From Sphingobium estronivorans (GTDB lineage: Bacteria; Pseudomonadota; Alphaproteobacteria; Sphingomonadales; Sphingomonadaceae): a DNA stretch of 64,000 bases. The notes below the pieces were generated by a model that was not told the origin of the DNA, did no database searches, and saw nothing but the letters and a program-made list of their open reading frames with translations. Below are positions 7,599 to 17,986 of this stretch, piece after piece; the first letter of the stretch is position 1, and each line of letters opens with the position of its first letter. Position numbers and translations under genes: made by a program. The stretch is taken from assembly GCF_008692605.1 (NCBI RefSeq), contig NZ_LFCT01000014.1, positions 62,001-126,000 on the forward strand, in the 5' to 3' direction.

Positions 7599-10490
7599 AT
7601 GAGCTTTTCCTTCCGGCGTTCTGCCGCTTCGCTGTCCGTCCTCGCTTTGCTGTTGTCGGGCGTTTCCGCGCCGCTGGCTGCGAAAACCGACCCGGTCACG
7701 ACGTCCACGGCGCCGGGTTCGACCAAGGCGCAGGTCAGGCCGTGGCTCTATGAGAATAGCGATGTGCCGATCGATCCGGCGTGGCGCTTTGGCGAACTGT
7801 CCAATGGGCTACGCTATGCGATCCGCCGCAACGGCGTGCCGCCGGGGCAGGTTTCGATCAGGCTGCGGATCGATGCCGGATCGCTGATGGAGCAGCCCGA
7901 TGAACTGGGCTACGCCCATTTCATGGAGCATCTGAGCATGCGCGGCTCCCGCCATGTACCCGACGGCGAATCCAAGCGCATCTGGCAGCGGCTGGGCGTC
8001 ACCTTCGGCAGCGACAGCAATGCGCAGACGACGCCGACCGGCACGACCTATGCGCTCGACCTGCCGCAGGCGACGCAGGCGAGTCTGGGCGAGAGCCTGA
8101 AAATTCTCGCCGGGATGATGATCGACCCCAATATCGTGGACAGCGCGGTCAATGCCGAGCGGGCGGTGGTGCTGGCGGAAAGGCGCGAGGGCGAGGGGCC
8201 GCAGATGCGGATTTCCGACGCCACGCGGCAGCATTTCTTCGCAGGGCAACCATTGGCAGATCACAGCCCCATCGGCACGGTGGCGACGTTGAACGCCGTC
8301 ACCGCAGCCAAGATGGAAGCGTTCCACCAGCGCTGGTATCGGCCGGAAAATGCGGTGATTTCCATCGCGGGGGACATCGATCCGGCGATGGCCGAGCAAC
8401 TTCTCAAGGATAATTTCGGGTCCTGGACAGTAGCGGGCAAGGGCGCGCCGCTGCCCGATTTCGGGGAGCCGGATGCGAAGGCGCCCGCGACCAGGGTGAC
8501 GGTGGAGCCGGGTGCGCCCACCGGCCTGACCATGGCATGGCTGCGGCCGTGGAAGCCGCATGCCGACACCATCGTCTACAATCAGGACAAGCTGACCGAC
8601 ATGCTGGCCCTGCAGATCATCAACCGCCGGCTGGAACAGGCCGCGCGGGGCGGAGGCAGCTTCCTTCAGGCAAGCGCGGATCAGCAGGACATCAGCCGTT
8701 CGGCCGACGGTACCTTCATCACCATCGTTCCGACCGGCGACAATTGGGAAAAGGCGCTGTCCGACGCCCGCGCTATCATCGAGGATGCGAAGGATACGCC
8801 ACCGAGCCAGATCGAGATCGACCGGGAATATGCCCAGATGGACACGGCGTTCGCGATCCAGGTCGAAAATGCCGATACCGAAGCGGGGGCCAAGCAGGCG
8901 AGCGATCTGGTAAGTGCGGTCGATATTCGCGAAACCACGGTCAGTCCGCAGGCGGCGCTCGACATTTTCCGCTCGGGCAAGCCGGCGATGACGCCGCAGA
9001 AAATATTGGATTCGACGCGGCGGCTGTTTTCGGCGGGCGTATTCCGGGCGATGCTGATTACCGGCAAGGTGATGCCGGGCGTCGATGCGAAACTGGCGGC
9101 GGCGGTCGCCGCGCCGGTCAAGGCGGCGACCAATGCGCGGCTGGGCGACAAGGTCGTGACCATGGCCGACCTGCCCAGGCTGGGCGCGCCGGGCAAGGTG
9201 GTGTCGCGCACGCCGGTCGGCCTGCCGGGGATGGAGAGCATCGTCTTTTCCAATGGCGTCAAACTGACCCTCTTCGCCAATGATGCCGAGACGGAGAAGG
9301 TGCGGATCAACGTCCGCTTCGGTCATGGGCAGCAGGCTTTTTCACCGACCAAGCCGGTGCCGGGCTGGGCGGCGGACTATGCGTTGGTGGCCAGCGGGAT
9401 CGGGAAATTGGGCCAGCGGGAACTGGATGACCTGACCAACGGGCGGCGCATGGGGATGGATTTCTCCATCGACGACGATGCCTTTGAATTGCAGGCGGTG
9501 ACGCGCCCGGCGGATTATAAGGACCAGTTGCAGCTCTTCGCGACCAAGCTGTTTGCGCCCGGTTGGGACCCGGCCCCGATTGCCCGGGTCAAGACCGGGG
9601 CGGGGGTGGCCTATGACGCGATGGCGCGGGCGCCGGATTCCGTGCTGGCGCGCGATCTCAACTGGTTGCTGCATGACAAGGATGTGCGCTTCCGCACCCC
9701 GTCGCGGGCGGAGATTGACGGGCTGACGCCGCAGGCTTTCCGCGCGACATGGGAACCGCTGCTGGCTTCGGGGCCGATCGAGATCCAGATTTTCGGTCAG
9801 GTAAAGGCGGACGACGCGATCGCGGCGGTCGCGGCGACTTTCGGCGCTCTGCCGCCGCGGCCCGACGTGCCAGTCCCCGCGGCGAACAAGGCGATGCGTT
9901 TCCCGGCCCATGTCGAAACGCCCGTCATCCTGCGGCACAAGGGGGATAAGGAGCAAGCGGCGGCCGTCATGGCTTGGCCTACGGCGGGCGGCTTTACGCT
10001 GACGAAGGAGGCGCGGCAGCTCGAAATCCTGACCCAGATCTTCAACGATCGCCTGTTCGACAAATTGCGCTCGACCGAGGGTGCGGCCTATTCGCCCAGC
10101 GTCCAGAATAACTGGCCATTTTCCTATGAAAGCGGGGGATATATCCTCGTGACCAGTCAGGTTCGGCCGGATCGCATCAACTATTTCTATGGCGTGGTGA
10201 AGGATACGGCGGCGGACCTCGCCAAGAATCCGGTGAGCGAGGATGAGTTGCAGCGCGCGGTCGCGCCGATGCGGCAGTTGCTGATGCGCGCCAGCACTGG
10301 AAACGCGTTCTGGATGAACCAGATGGAAGGCGCCACGCATGACGCGCGTTATGTGCAGGCGATGCAGACGATGTCGCAGGACATGCTGACGGTGACGGCT
10401 GCCGATATTCAGAAACTGGCCGCCAAATATCTGGTGCCGGGCAAAAGCTGGTCGGCGGTCGTCCTGCCCGAAGGGGTCGCGGCGAAATAA
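7599..10490 (+). CDS. Exported M16 family zinc metallopeptidase (pitrilysin/insulinase-like)
   Basis: Large inverzincin of 963 aa. A signal peptide spans residues 1-28 (MSFSFRRSAASLSVLALLLSG, cleavage near PLAA-K), so the protein acts in the periplasm. The inverted zinc motif HFMEH (HxxEH) lies near residue 108 in the first M16 domain. The distal zinc-ligand region (NAERAVVLAERREGEG) follows about 75 residues later. A second M16 half (residues about 520-960) lacks an HxxEH and is the non-catalytic half of the clam-shell. The length fits two-repeat M16B/PqqL-like proteases. Substrate unknown. It follows a terminator and appears monocistronic. Confidence 0.9.
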   Translation: MSFSFRRSAASLSVLALLLSGVSAPLAAKTDPVTTSTAPGSTKAQVRPWLYENSDVPIDPAWRFGELSNGLRYAIRRNGVPPGQVSIRLRIDAGSLMEQPDELGYAHFMEHLSMRGSRHVPDGESKRIWQRLGVTFGSDSNAQTTPTGTTYALDLPQATQASLGESLKILAGMMIDPNIVDSAVNAERAVVLAERREGEGPQMRISDATRQHFFAGQPLADHSPIGTVATLNAVTAAKMEAFHQRWYRPENAVISIAGDIDPAMAEQLLKDNFGSWTVAGKGAPLPDFGEPDAKAPATRVTVEPGAPTGLTMAWLRPWKPHADTIVYNQDKLTDMLALQIINRRLEQAARGGGSFLQASADQQDISRSADGTFITIVPTGDNWEKALSDARAIIEDAKDTPPSQIEIDREYAQMDTAFAIQVENADTEAGAKQASDLVSAVDIRETTVSPQAALDIFRSGKPAMTPQKILDSTRRLFSAGVFRAMLITGKVMPGVDAKLAAAVAAPVKAATNARLGDKVVTMADLPRLGAPGKVVSRTPVGLPGMESIVFSNGVKLTLFANDAETEKVRINVRFGHGQQAFSPTKPVPGWAADYALVASGIGKLGQRELDDLTNGRRMGMDFSIDDDAFELQAVTRPADYKDQLQLFATKLFAPGWDPAPIARVKTGAGVAYDAMARAPDSVLARDLNWLLHDKDVRFRTPSRAEIDGLTPQAFRATWEPLLASGPIEIQIFGQVKADDAIAAVAATFGALPPRPDVPVPAANKAMRFPAHVETPVILRHKGDKEQAAAVMAWPTAGGFTLTKEARQLEILTQIFNDRLFDKLRSTEGAAYSPSVQNNWPFSYESGGYILVTSQVRPDRINYFYGVVKDTAADLAKNPVSEDELQRAVAPMRQLLMRASTGNAFWMNQMEGATHDARYVQAMQTMSQDMLTVTAADIQKLAAKYLVPGKSWSAVVLPEGVAAK

Positions 10491-10507
10491 GCGAATGCGT
10501 CCCGGCG

Positions 10508-10672
10508 TCAGGCCGGGACATAGCCTTTCTGTTCCAGAATCTGGCTGTAAAGGCGGACATATTCCATATGGATCGCCCGGATTTCCGGATGGCGCGAACG
10601 TTCGGCCAACTGTCGGTTGCGGTCCAGCCGCGCTTCAAAATAGCTGCGGTCGAAAGATGTGCCGAAAATCAT
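10508..10672 (-). CDS. Small uncharacterised protein
   Basis: A 54-aa ORF convergent with the M16 peptidase gene. The ATG at 10672 is preferred because AGGA lies 7 nt upstream on the minus strand; further in-frame starts exist at 10678 and at TTG 10705. The product is rich in Arg and Tyr, with pattern FDRSYFEARLDRNRQLAERS and a C-terminus YSQILEQKGYVPA. It has no signal peptide or membrane segment and is probably a short helical protein. No family is recognised and no function is proposed. It may belong to a small conserved sphingomonad family. Confidence 0.5.
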   Translation of the reverse strand: MIFGTSFDRSYFEARLDRNRQLAERSRHPEIRAIHMEYVRLYSQILEQKGYVPA

Positions 10673-10791
10673 GATCATGTCCTGTCGAAAAAGGTTTGAG
10701 GACAAAATGCGCCGTCACCGCCCCGGTTTCGGCGGCGCACATGATTTTATGCTGCAATGCGATAAAATGACGGGAAGCTGCGCCCGACCGA

Positions 10792-11379
10792 TCAGCCCAT
10801 GGCGCGGAGCGCCGCGACAAACATATGGGCCGCCTGTTGGGCGGTGCGTTCCGCGCTGAGTTCAGGTCCGGACAGGCTGCGGTGGCCCAGCCCGAAAATG
10901 CAGGCGAGGATGACTTCCTCGGCACCCCTCAACATTTCGCCCGACAGGTTCGGATTGACGGTGCGAACGATATCGCCAAGCGATTTGCGGGCCTGAACGC
11001 ACATATCCCCAATGCTGTTGCCGACACGAGGGTTGCGGAAACTTTCAGCCAATATGTCGAAGGACAGGGCCTCGTGAGGGTTGTCCGTCACCTCCAGCAA
11101 CAGCAGTTCGAAGGTGCGTTCCGCATCGATTTCGCCATCCTCCAGCCGTTTTTGCAGGCTGCGGATCAGAGCCTCGCGTTTGCCGGTGTCAGCGGCCGCG
11201 ATGGCGTCGATAATATCTTCCTTCCCTTTAAACAGCCGATAGATCTGACCGACCGAAACCTGGGCGGCGGCGGCCAGTTCCGACATTGCGGTCTGGTGAA
11301 AGCCATGAGCGGCAAACAGGTCGCGCGCTGCATCCAGAATGCGCTCCCTCCCGCTCCGCTCATGTTGCACTGCAACCAA
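10792..11379 (-). CDS. TetR/AcrR family transcriptional regulator, probable repressor of the RND operon
   Basis: TetR-type repressor of about 195 aa. The helix-turn-helix is ILDAARDLFAAHGFHQTAMSELAAAAQVSVGQIYRLFKGKEDI, about residues 13-55 from this start. The rest is a helical ligand-binding domain ending MFVAALRAMG. The start is uncertain: the frame opens at a TTG at 11412, but TTG 11379 has GAGG 8 nt upstream, and GTG 11370 is also possible. It is divergent from the efflux operon with a perfect 18-bp palindrome between them. The likely job is ligand-relieved repression of the pump and of itself; that is inference. Confidence 0.88.
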   Translation of the reverse strand: MVAVQHERSGRERILDAARDLFAAHGFHQTAMSELAAAAQVSVGQIYRLFKGKEDIIDAIAAADTGKREALIRSLQKRLEDGEIDAERTFELLLLEVTDNPHEALSFDILAESFRNPRVGNSIGDMCVQARKSLGDIVRTVNPNLSGEMLRGAEEVILACIFGLGHRSLSGPELSAERTAQQAAHMFVAALRAMG

Positions 11380-11443
11380 AATTTCGTCCCTCGACTTTTT
11401 ACTCTTGAACAAATTGTGGCATGTTCGTACTTGCGGTGCAAGC

Positions 11444-11461
11444 GGAATGAACGTTCATTCC
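11444..11461. promoter_or_regulatory. Perfect 18-bp palindrome, probable TetR operator
   Basis: GGAATGAACGTTCATTCC is fully self-complementary. It lies between the divergent tetR and RND-adaptor genes, about 34 bp upstream of the adaptor start. AATGAAC/GTTCATT half-sites are common in operators of AcrR/TetR repressors of efflux pumps. Binding here would cover both divergent promoters. Confidence 0.75.
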
Positions 11462-11494
11462 AAATTCTCGAGCATGAAAATGGAGCATCGGCTG

Positions 11495-12670
11495 ATGCAA
11501 AAAGGGATTGTTGTGGGGCTTCTGGCCTGCGTTTCCATCGCGGCGCTGGGCGGTTGCGGCGAAAAGCAGCAGCCTGCGCCGCCGCCGCCCGCAGTGGGCG
11601 TCGTGACGATGAAGGTCGAATCCGCGCCATTGATGAACGAACTTCCCGGGCGCATCGTCGCTGTGGAAACGGCAGAGGTCAGACCGCAGATCAATGGCGT
11701 GATTCGCCGTCGCCTGTTTGCTGAAGGCGCCTATGTAAAGGCTGGGCAACTGCTCTACGAGATTGAGGACGCGCCTTATCGGGCCGCTCTGGGGCAGGCG
11801 CAGGGCGCGTTGGCGAGGGCGCAGGCGTCGATTCGCGCGACCGCCCTGCAGGCGCAGCGCTACAAGGATTTGGTCGGCATCAATGCGGTCAGCCGGCAGG
11901 AAGCGGATAATGCCGCCGCCTCGGCCCAACAGGCGCGCGCCGATGTCGCGGCGCAACGCGCATCGGTGCAGGCCGCGCAGGTGAACCAGAATTTCACGCG
12001 CATCCGGGCGCCGATTTCAGGTCGCATCGGGCGGTCGCTGTTCACGCCGGGCGCGCTGGTGCAGGCCGGGCAGGCGGATGCGCTGGCGACGATCCAGCGG
12101 ACTGACATGGTCTGTGTCGACGTCACCCAGTCGGCGGCCCAGATCATCGATCTCAAGCAGGCGATGAAGGCTGGTGGCGTCAGTATCGATCAGGGCGCGC
12201 GGGTGCAGTTGCTGCTGCCCAACGGCAGTGTCTACCCCATTGAGGGACGGCTGCAATTTTCCGAAGTGACGGTCGATCCCAGCTCCGGCGCGGTGACGCT
12301 GCGCGCGACCTTCTCCAATCCGGACGGCCTGTTGCTGCCCGGCATGTATGTCCGCGCCAGGCTGATCGAAGGGCGGCGGACGCGGGCCATCCTCGCGCCG
12401 CAACAGGGCATCACGCGCGATCCGCGCGGCCGGGCGACCGCGATGGTGGTCGGCGCCGACAACAAGGTGGAAGTGCGCGAGGTCGAGACCGACCGGCCGG
12501 TGGGCGACAAGTGGATCGTCACCAAGGGGCTGAAGACCGGAGACAGGCTGATCGTCGAAGGGCTGGTCAACCTGCGACCCGGGACGGTGGTTCAACCCGG
12601 CAGGCCGCAGCAGGTGACGGCCGGCAAGGCGCCGACCGCGCAGACGCCGGTGCATGGCGGGGCGAAATAA
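11495..12670 (+). CDS. RND efflux periplasmic adaptor (AcrA/MexA family lipoprotein)
   Basis: Membrane fusion protein of 391 aa. ATG 11495 is chosen because GGAG at 11482-11485 lies 9 nt upstream and it gives a compact lipoprotein signal (MQKGIVVGLLACVSIAALGGC, lipobox LGGC near residue 21). Alternative in-frame ATGs lie at 11474 and 11480. The mature chain has a Pro-rich linker, the barrel-sandwich and lipoyl motifs (EVRPQINGVIRRRLFAEGAYVKAGQLLYEI), an alpha-helical hairpin, then LPGMYVRARL and membrane-proximal domains. It links the inner-membrane pump to the outer-membrane channel and is the first gene of the three-gene operon, 3 bp before the pump gene. Confidence 0.95.
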   Translation: MQKGIVVGLLACVSIAALGGCGEKQQPAPPPPAVGVVTMKVESAPLMNELPGRIVAVETAEVRPQINGVIRRRLFAEGAYVKAGQLLYEIEDAPYRAALGQAQGALARAQASIRATALQAQRYKDLVGINAVSRQEADNAAASAQQARADVAAQRASVQAAQVNQNFTRIRAPISGRIGRSLFTPGALVQAGQADALATIQRTDMVCVDVTQSAAQIIDLKQAMKAGGVSIDQGARVQLLLPNGSVYPIEGRLQFSEVTVDPSSGAVTLRATFSNPDGLLLPGMYVRARLIEGRRTRAILAPQQGITRDPRGRATAMVVGADNKVEVREVETDRPVGDKWIVTKGLKTGDRLIVEGLVNLRPGTVVQPGRPQQVTAGKAPTAQTPVHGGAK

Positions 12671-12673
12671 GCC

Positions 12674-15600
12674 ATGGCCCGCTATTTTATCGACCGGCCC
12701 ATTTTCGCATGGGTCATCGCCATTGTCGTCATGCTGGCGGGACTGCTGGCCTTGCGGTCGCTGGCCGTGGCGCAATTCCCGGAAATCGCGCCGCCTTCCG
12801 TTTCGATTTCCACCACCTATCCGGGTGCGAACGCGGAAACGCTGGAAAGCACGACGACGCAGATTATCGAACAGCAGCTCAAGGGCATCGACAATCTCCG
12901 CTATTTCTCGTCGAGCAGCGATTCCGCCGGCAATCTGAACATCACCCTGACCTTCGAGCAGGGCACCGACGCCGACATCGCGCAGGTGCAGGTGCAGAAC
13001 AAGCTGGCGCAGGCGACCCCCTTGCTGCCCCAGGAAGTGCAGCAGCAGGGGCTGCGCGTGACCAAGTCCACCTCAAGCTTCCTGATGGTGATGGCGGTCT
13101 ATGCCGATGACGGCATCCACGACCAGCAGGATGCGGGCGACTTCATCGCCTCGACGCTTCAGGACCCGATCAGCCGGGTCGGCGGCGTGGGCGATACGCA
13201 GCTTCTGGGCGCGCAATATGCGATGCGCGTGTGGCTGGACCCCTATAAGATGGCCAATCTGGGCATCACCGCCGGCGATGTGAAGGCGGCCATCCGGGCG
13301 CAGAATGCGCAGGTTTCGGCGGGCCAGATCGGCGGCACGCCCTCGCCCCAGGGGCAGGCGCTGAACGCCACGGTCACGGCCCAGTCGCGCCTCCGAACGC
13401 CGGAACAGTTCCGCCAGATCATGCTGCGCAGCAACAGCGACGGATCGGTCGTCCATCTGTCCGACGTCGCGCGCGTCGAACTGGGTTCGGAAAATTACAG
13501 CTTCAGCGGGCGGTTCAACGGACATCCTGCCGCGGGTTTCGGCATCAAGCTGGCGCCCGGCGCCAATGCGCTGGACACGGTGGAGGGCGTCAAAAGCCGA
13601 GTCGCCGAATTGTCCAAGACCTTTCCGGGCTGGGTGAAATATGACTTCCCAGTCGATAATTCGACCTTCGTGAAATTGTCGGTGGAACAGGTCATCCATA
13701 CCCTGTTCGAAGCGATCCTGCTGGTCTTCGTCGTGATGTTCCTGTTCCTCCAGAACTGGCGCGCCACGCTGATCCCGACCATTGCTGTGCCGGTGGTGCT
13801 GCTGGGCTCGCTGGCCATCCTCTACGCGGCGGGCTTCACCATCAATACGCTGACTCTGTTCGGCATGGTGCTGGCCATCGGCCTGCTGGTGGACGATGCT
13901 ATCGTCGTGGTCGAGAATGTCGAGCGCATCATCCAGGAAGAGGGCCTCAGCCCCAAGGAAGCCGCGAAAAAGTCGATGGACGAGATCAGCGGCGCGCTGG
14001 TTGGCATCGGTCTCGTGCTGTCGGCGGTGTTCCTGCCGATGGCGTTCTTCGGCGGGTCGACGGGCGTCATCTTCCGCCAGTTCTCCATCACCATCGTCTC
14101 TTCGATGGTGCTGTCGGTCATGGTTGCCTTGATCCTGACCCCGGCGCTCTGTGCGACGATCCTCCAGCCCAAGGGGCATAGCCATCAGTGGACGGGCTTT
14201 TTCGGCTCGCGCTTCGGCCGCTTCTTCGACTGGTTCAACCGGACCTTCGACCGCAATGTCGTGCGCTACGGCAACAGGGTGGAAAAGATCGAGCGGCGCT
14301 GGGGCCGGACCATGCTGGTCTATGCGCTGATCGTCGTCGGCATGGGGCTGATCTTCCTGCGCTTGCCGGGCGGGTTCCTGCCCGATGAGGATCAGGGGAT
14401 CATCATCAATCAGATATCCCTGCCGACCGGATCGACGCTGGAGGAAACCGAGCGGACGCTGGCCAAGGTGCGCGACCATTATCTGATCGACGAGAAGAAG
14501 AATGTCGCAGCGGTCTTCACCATTTCCGGCTTCGGTTTCGTGGGGCAGGGCCAGAATGTCGGCATCATCTTTACGCGATTGAAGGACTGGTCGGTGCGAA
14601 AGGGCGCCGATAACAAGGCTTCCGCCGTTGCCCTGCGCGCCAACCAGGCCTTCCGCAAGATTTCCGCCGGCATGGCAATCGCCTTCGTGCCGCCCGCGGT
14701 GCAGGAACTGGGCAACGCGACCGGCTTCGACTTCCAGCTCGTGGATCGAGGCGGGCTGGGGCATGACAAGATGGTGGCGGCGCGCAACCAGTTGCTGGGC
14801 ATGGCGGCGGCCGACAAGCGCTTGGCGCAGGTGCGGCCCAACGGGCTGGACGATACGCCGCAACTCAAGCTGAACGTCGATCAGGCGGCGGCGGGCGCGC
14901 TGGGGATCGCGCAGGCCGACATCAACGACACGATCAGCACGGCGATGGGCAGCAGTTACGTCAACGACTTCATCGACCGCGAGCGCGTGAAGCGCGTCTT
15001 CGTGCAGGCCGATGCGCCCTTCCGCACGACGCCTGAATCGATCGGCGCGCTGCATGTGCGGGGCAGCAGCGGCGCGATGGCGCCGATCTCCTCCTTCGCG
15101 ACGACGCAATGGATTTATGGCCCGGCCAAGCTGGAACGGTTCAACGGTGTGCCTTCCATGCAGATCATGGGCGCGCCCGCGCCGGGCGTTTCGACAGGCG
15201 ACGCGATGAAGGCCATGGAGGAACTGGCGGGCAAGCTGCCGACGGGCGTCGGCTATGAATGGAACGGCATTTCCTATGAGGAGCAGACCTCGGGCGGGCA
15301 GGCGCCGGCGCTTTATGCGCTGTCGATGCTGATCGTGTTCCTGTGTCTCGCGGCTTTGTATGAAAGCTGGTCGGTGCCGATCGCGGTGATGCTGGTGGTG
15401 CCGCTGGGCGTGTTGGGCGCGGTGATCGCGGCGACGCTGGTGGGTCTGAACAACGACATTTATTTGCAGGTGGGTCTGATCACGACCATCGGTGTGTCGG
15501 CCAAGAACGCGATCCTGATCGTCGAATTCGCCGAAGGAAAGATGCGTGAGGGACTGTCACCGGCAAAGGCGGCGCTGGAGGCGGGTAAGCTGCGCCTGCG

Positions 15601-15850
15601 GCCGATCCTGATGACCAGCTTAGCCTTCGTCTTCGGCGTGGTTCCGCTGGCGGTGGCGAAGGGCGCCGGGGCGGGTGGTCAGAACGCCATCGGCTGGGCG
15701 GTCGTCGGCGGCATGCTGTCCGCAACGATACTCGCGATCTTCTTCGTGCCGGTATTCTTCACCGTGGTGAAGCGGTTGTTCCGCGAACATCATGGCAAGG
15801 ATGAAACCGGACACGAGGATAGCGCTCCGCTGGCGCCGCAGGAGGCTTAA
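12674..15850 (+). CDS. RND multidrug efflux permease (AcrB/MexB, HAE1 family)
   Basis: Proton-driven trimeric drug exporter of 1058 aa, with the HAE1-typical start [27 protein letters not shown] as TM1. Two large periplasmic loops separate TM1-TM2 and TM7-TM8. TM4 carries the proton-relay Asp pair in [16 protein letters not shown] at about residues 405-420, and TM10 has the relay Lys in [16 protein letters not shown] near residue 940. The length matches the family. Substrates cannot be deduced; hydrophobic drugs, solvents or plant phenolics are typical. Translation is probably coupled to the adaptor gene. Confidence 0.97.
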   Translation: MARYFIDRPIFAWVIAIVVMLAGLLALRSLAVAQFPEIAPPSVSISTTYPGANAETLESTTTQIIEQQLKGIDNLRYFSSSSDSAGNLNITLTFEQGTDADIAQVQVQNKLAQATPLLPQEVQQQGLRVTKSTSSFLMVMAVYADDGIHDQQDAGDFIASTLQDPISRVGGVGDTQLLGAQYAMRVWLDPYKMANLGITAGDVKAAIRAQNAQVSAGQIGGTPSPQGQALNATVTAQSRLRTPEQFRQIMLRSNSDGSVVHLSDVARVELGSENYSFSGRFNGHPAAGFGIKLAPGANALDTVEGVKSRVAELSKTFPGWVKYDFPVDNSTFVKLSVEQVIHTLFEAILLVFVVMFLFLQNWRATLIPTIAVPVVLLGSLAILYAAGFTINTLTLFGMVLAIGLLVDDAIVVVENVERIIQEEGLSPKEAAKKSMDEISGALVGIGLVLSAVFLPMAFFGGSTGVIFRQFSITIVSSMVLSVMVALILTPALCATILQPKGHSHQWTGFFGSRFGRFFDWFNRTFDRNVVRYGNRVEKIERRWGRTMLVYALIVVGMGLIFLRLPGGFLPDEDQGIIINQISLPTGSTLEETERTLAKVRDHYLIDEKKNVAAVFTISGFGFVGQGQNVGIIFTRLKDWSVRKGADNKASAVALRANQAFRKISAGMAIAFVPPAVQELGNATGFDFQLVDRGGLGHDKMVAARNQLLGMAAADKRLAQVRPNGLDDTPQLKLNVDQAAAGALGIAQADINDTISTAMGSSYVNDFIDRERVKRVFVQADAPFRTTPESIGALHVRGSSGAMAPISSFATTQWIYGPAKLERFNGVPSMQIMGAPAPGVSTGDAMKAMEELAGKLPTGVGYEWNGISYEEQTSGGQAPALYALSMLIVFLCLAALYESWSVPIAVMLVVPLGVLGAVIAATLVGLNNDIYLQVGLITTIGVSAKNAILIVEFAEGKMREGLSPAKAALEAGKLRLRPILMTSLAFVFGVVPLAVAKGAGAGGQNAIGWAVVGGMLSATILAIFFVPVFFTVVKRLFREHHGKDETGHEDSAPLAPQEA

Positions 15851-15856
15851 AGGACA

Positions 15857-17257
15857 ATGAACAAGATCAAGCTCTTCCCGGCCGCTGCTTTGGCCCTGAC
15901 GCTCGCCGCGTGCGACATGGCGCCCAAATATGTCCGGCCCGCGCTGCCTGTTCCCGAGGCCAGTCCGCAGGGTCCGGCCTATGCCGGGGCGCAGGGGCAG
16001 GCGATCGTCCCGGCGGATACGGCGTGGAAGGATTTCTTCGTCGATCCGCGCCTTGGCCGGGTGATCGAGACGTCGCTCGCCAATAATCGCGACCTGCGCG
16101 TGGCGCTCGCCAATGTCGAGCAGGCGCGGGCGCAATATAAGGTGCGGCGGGCGGACATATTCCCGACCCTTGGCGCCAATGGCAGCGCGACCTATCAGGA
16201 CTCGCCCTTTTCCCAGGCGGGGTCGGGGCGAACCGACATCTATTCCGCTTCGGTTGGCGTGTCGGCCTGGGAAATCGACCTGTTCGGGCGGGTACGCAAT
16301 CTGAGCAAGGCGGCGCAGGAGCAATATTTCGCGTCGGTCGAGAACCGGAACGCGGCGCAGACCGCGCTGATCGCGGAAGTGGCCAATGCGTGGCTCAGCA
16401 TGGCGGCGGATCAGGAGCGATTGAAGATCGCCCGCGATCTGGAAAAAGCCTTCGGCCAGACGCTGGACCTCACCAGGGCGCGCTTTGCAAAGGGGATCGC
16501 TTCGGAACTGGAGGTGAGACAGGCGCAGACCAGTTACGATCAGGCCCGGTCCGACATCGCCCAGGCGACGACGCTGGTCGCGCAGGACCAGAATGCGTTG
16601 AACCTGCTGGCTGGAACGACGGTGCCGGCGGACGATCTGCCGATGGCGATGCCGGAGGAGGATGTGACGCTGGCCAATCTGCCGGCCGACCTTCCTTCCA
16701 CGACTTTGCTCCGGCGGCCGGACATCATGGCGGCGGAGCATCAATTATTGGCGGCCAATGCCAATATCGGCGCGGCGCGGGCGGCCTTCTTCCCCAAAAT
16801 CTCGCTGACGGCGGCTTTCGGGACGTTGAGCCTCGGCCTTTCCAACCTGTTCAAGTCGGGCAGCGAAAACTGGTCGGTGGCGCCATCGGCGAGCCTGCCC
16901 ATCTTCGATTTCGGGCGCAATCAGGGCAATCTGCGCTACGCGCGGGCGACCTATGACGCGATGGTCGCAACCTATGAAAAGAGCGTTCAGACCGGCTTTC
17001 GGGAGGTCGCCGATGCGCTCGCCCGGCGCGGCACGATGACGGCGCAACTGGAGGCCCAGACTTCGCTGCGGGACTCCGCGCGCGTTGGCTATCGCCTGTC
17101 GGAGGCGCGGTTCCGGGCAGGGATCGACGCTTTCCTGACGACGCTGGACGCGCAGCGGACGCTTTATAATGCGGAACAGAGCCTGTTCGCGACGCGGTTG
17201 ACGCGGGCGACGAACATGGTCGAACTGTATCGTGCCATGGGCGGCGGCCTCCGTTAA
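15857..17257 (+). CDS. RND efflux outer-membrane channel (OprM/NodT family lipoprotein)
   Basis: TolC-like outer-membrane factor of 466 aa. It has a lipoprotein signal (MNKIKLFPAAALALTLAAC, Cys19), then the OprM-type N-terminus MAPKYVRPALPVPEA. Two repeats of the OEP domain follow, with coiled-coil segments around ALANVEQARAQYKVRRADIFPTLGANGSATYQ and the GIDAFLTTLDAQRTLYNAEQSL region near the C-terminus. It starts 6 bp after the pump gene, so the whole tripartite pump is encoded as one operon. I see no obvious terminator hairpin before ogt 80 bp downstream. Confidence 0.95.
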   Translation: MNKIKLFPAAALALTLAACDMAPKYVRPALPVPEASPQGPAYAGAQGQAIVPADTAWKDFFVDPRLGRVIETSLANNRDLRVALANVEQARAQYKVRRADIFPTLGANGSATYQDSPFSQAGSGRTDIYSASVGVSAWEIDLFGRVRNLSKAAQEQYFASVENRNAAQTALIAEVANAWLSMAADQERLKIARDLEKAFGQTLDLTRARFAKGIASELEVRQAQTSYDQARSDIAQATTLVAQDQNALNLLAGTTVPADDLPMAMPEEDVTLANLPADLPSTTLLRRPDIMAAEHQLLAANANIGAARAAFFPKISLTAAFGTLSLGLSNLFKSGSENWSVAPSASLPIFDFGRNQGNLRYARATYDAMVATYEKSVQTGFREVADALARRGTMTAQLEAQTSLRDSARVGYRLSEARFRAGIDAFLTTLDAQRTLYNAEQSLFATRLTRATNMVELYRAMGGGLR

Positions 17258-17337
17258 TCTTTGACCGCAAGCTGCGGGAAGGCAGTTCGTCTGCCGTGCC
17301 CTATGGTTCACGCCAGCAATGGTGGAAAGGATAGGAC

Positions 17338-17832
17338 ATGAGCTACGCATATAGAATGATCGCGTCGCCGGTCGGCGACCTGACGCTGGTGGCGAGCGAA
17401 AAGGGGCTGGCGGCGGTCCTTTGGGAAAATGACGATGCCGGACGAGTCAGGTTGGAACCGCGGATCGAGTCCTGTGCGCATCCCGTGCTCGGTGAGGCAG
17501 GACGGCAGCTAAGCGAATATTTCGCCGGGCAGCGGACCGCGTTTGACCTGCCGCTCGATTTCAAGGGCACCGATTTTCAGCGGCGCGTCTGGGAAGCTCT
17601 GCTGACCATCCCCTATGGCGAAACGCGCAGCTATGCCGATGTTGCGAGACAGATCGGAAAGCCGTCCGCCTGCCGAGCCGTGGGTGCGGCGAATGGCCGC
17701 AATCCCATTTCGATCATCGCGCCTTGCCATCGGGTCGTTGGCACCAATGGAGCGCTGACCGGCTTTGCAGGGGGTCTGAAGGCCAAGCAATATCTGCTTG
17801 GGCTGGAAGGGCGATTGTTCGGGGCCATTTAA
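17338..17832 (+). CDS. ogt: Methylated-DNA-[protein]-cysteine S-methyltransferase
   Basis: Suicide DNA-repair enzyme of 164 aa that removes methyl groups from O6-methylguanine onto its own cysteine. The active-site motif PCHRVVG (acceptor Cys) lies near residue 131. The helix-turn-helix segment [33 protein letters not shown] precedes it, and the N-terminal ribonuclease-like domain is short. No AraC/Ada domain is present, so it is an Ogt rather than an Ada. The start ATG at 17338 follows AAGGATAGGAC. Confidence 0.95.
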   Translation: MSYAYRMIASPVGDLTLVASEKGLAAVLWENDDAGRVRLEPRIESCAHPVLGEAGRQLSEYFAGQRTAFDLPLDFKGTDFQRRVWEALLTIPYGETRSYADVARQIGKPSACRAVGAANGRNPISIIAPCHRVVGTNGALTGFAGGLKAKQYLLGLEGRLFGAI

Positions 17833-17835
17833 AAA

Positions 17836-17912
17836 TGGCGCACCCAAGAGGATTCGAACCTCTGGCCTTTGCCTTCGGAGGGCAACGCTCTATCCAGCTG
17901 AGCTATGGGTGC
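17836..17912 (-). tRNA. tRNA-Arg (anticodon CCG)
   Basis: A 77-nt cloverleaf on the minus strand. The acceptor stem is GCACCCA/TGGGTGC with discriminator G and an encoded CCA. The anticodon arm is TTGCC-CTCCGAA-GGCAA, giving anticodon CCG (reads CGG), and the T loop is TTCGAAT. It converges on ogt, whose stop codon lies 3 nt from its 3' end. Confidence 0.95.
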
Positions 17913-17986
17913 GTATCGCTACTGCGAAGGGCCGCTTAGCAAAGCCCAATCGCTCGCGCCAGCACCAAAATCACCTCAGGCCAATC

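Noticed and set aside
13073-15109. 678-codon minus-strand frame opposite the RND pump
   Set aside because: His/Arg/Asp-rich antisense translation typical of GC-biased genes; no start site or family.
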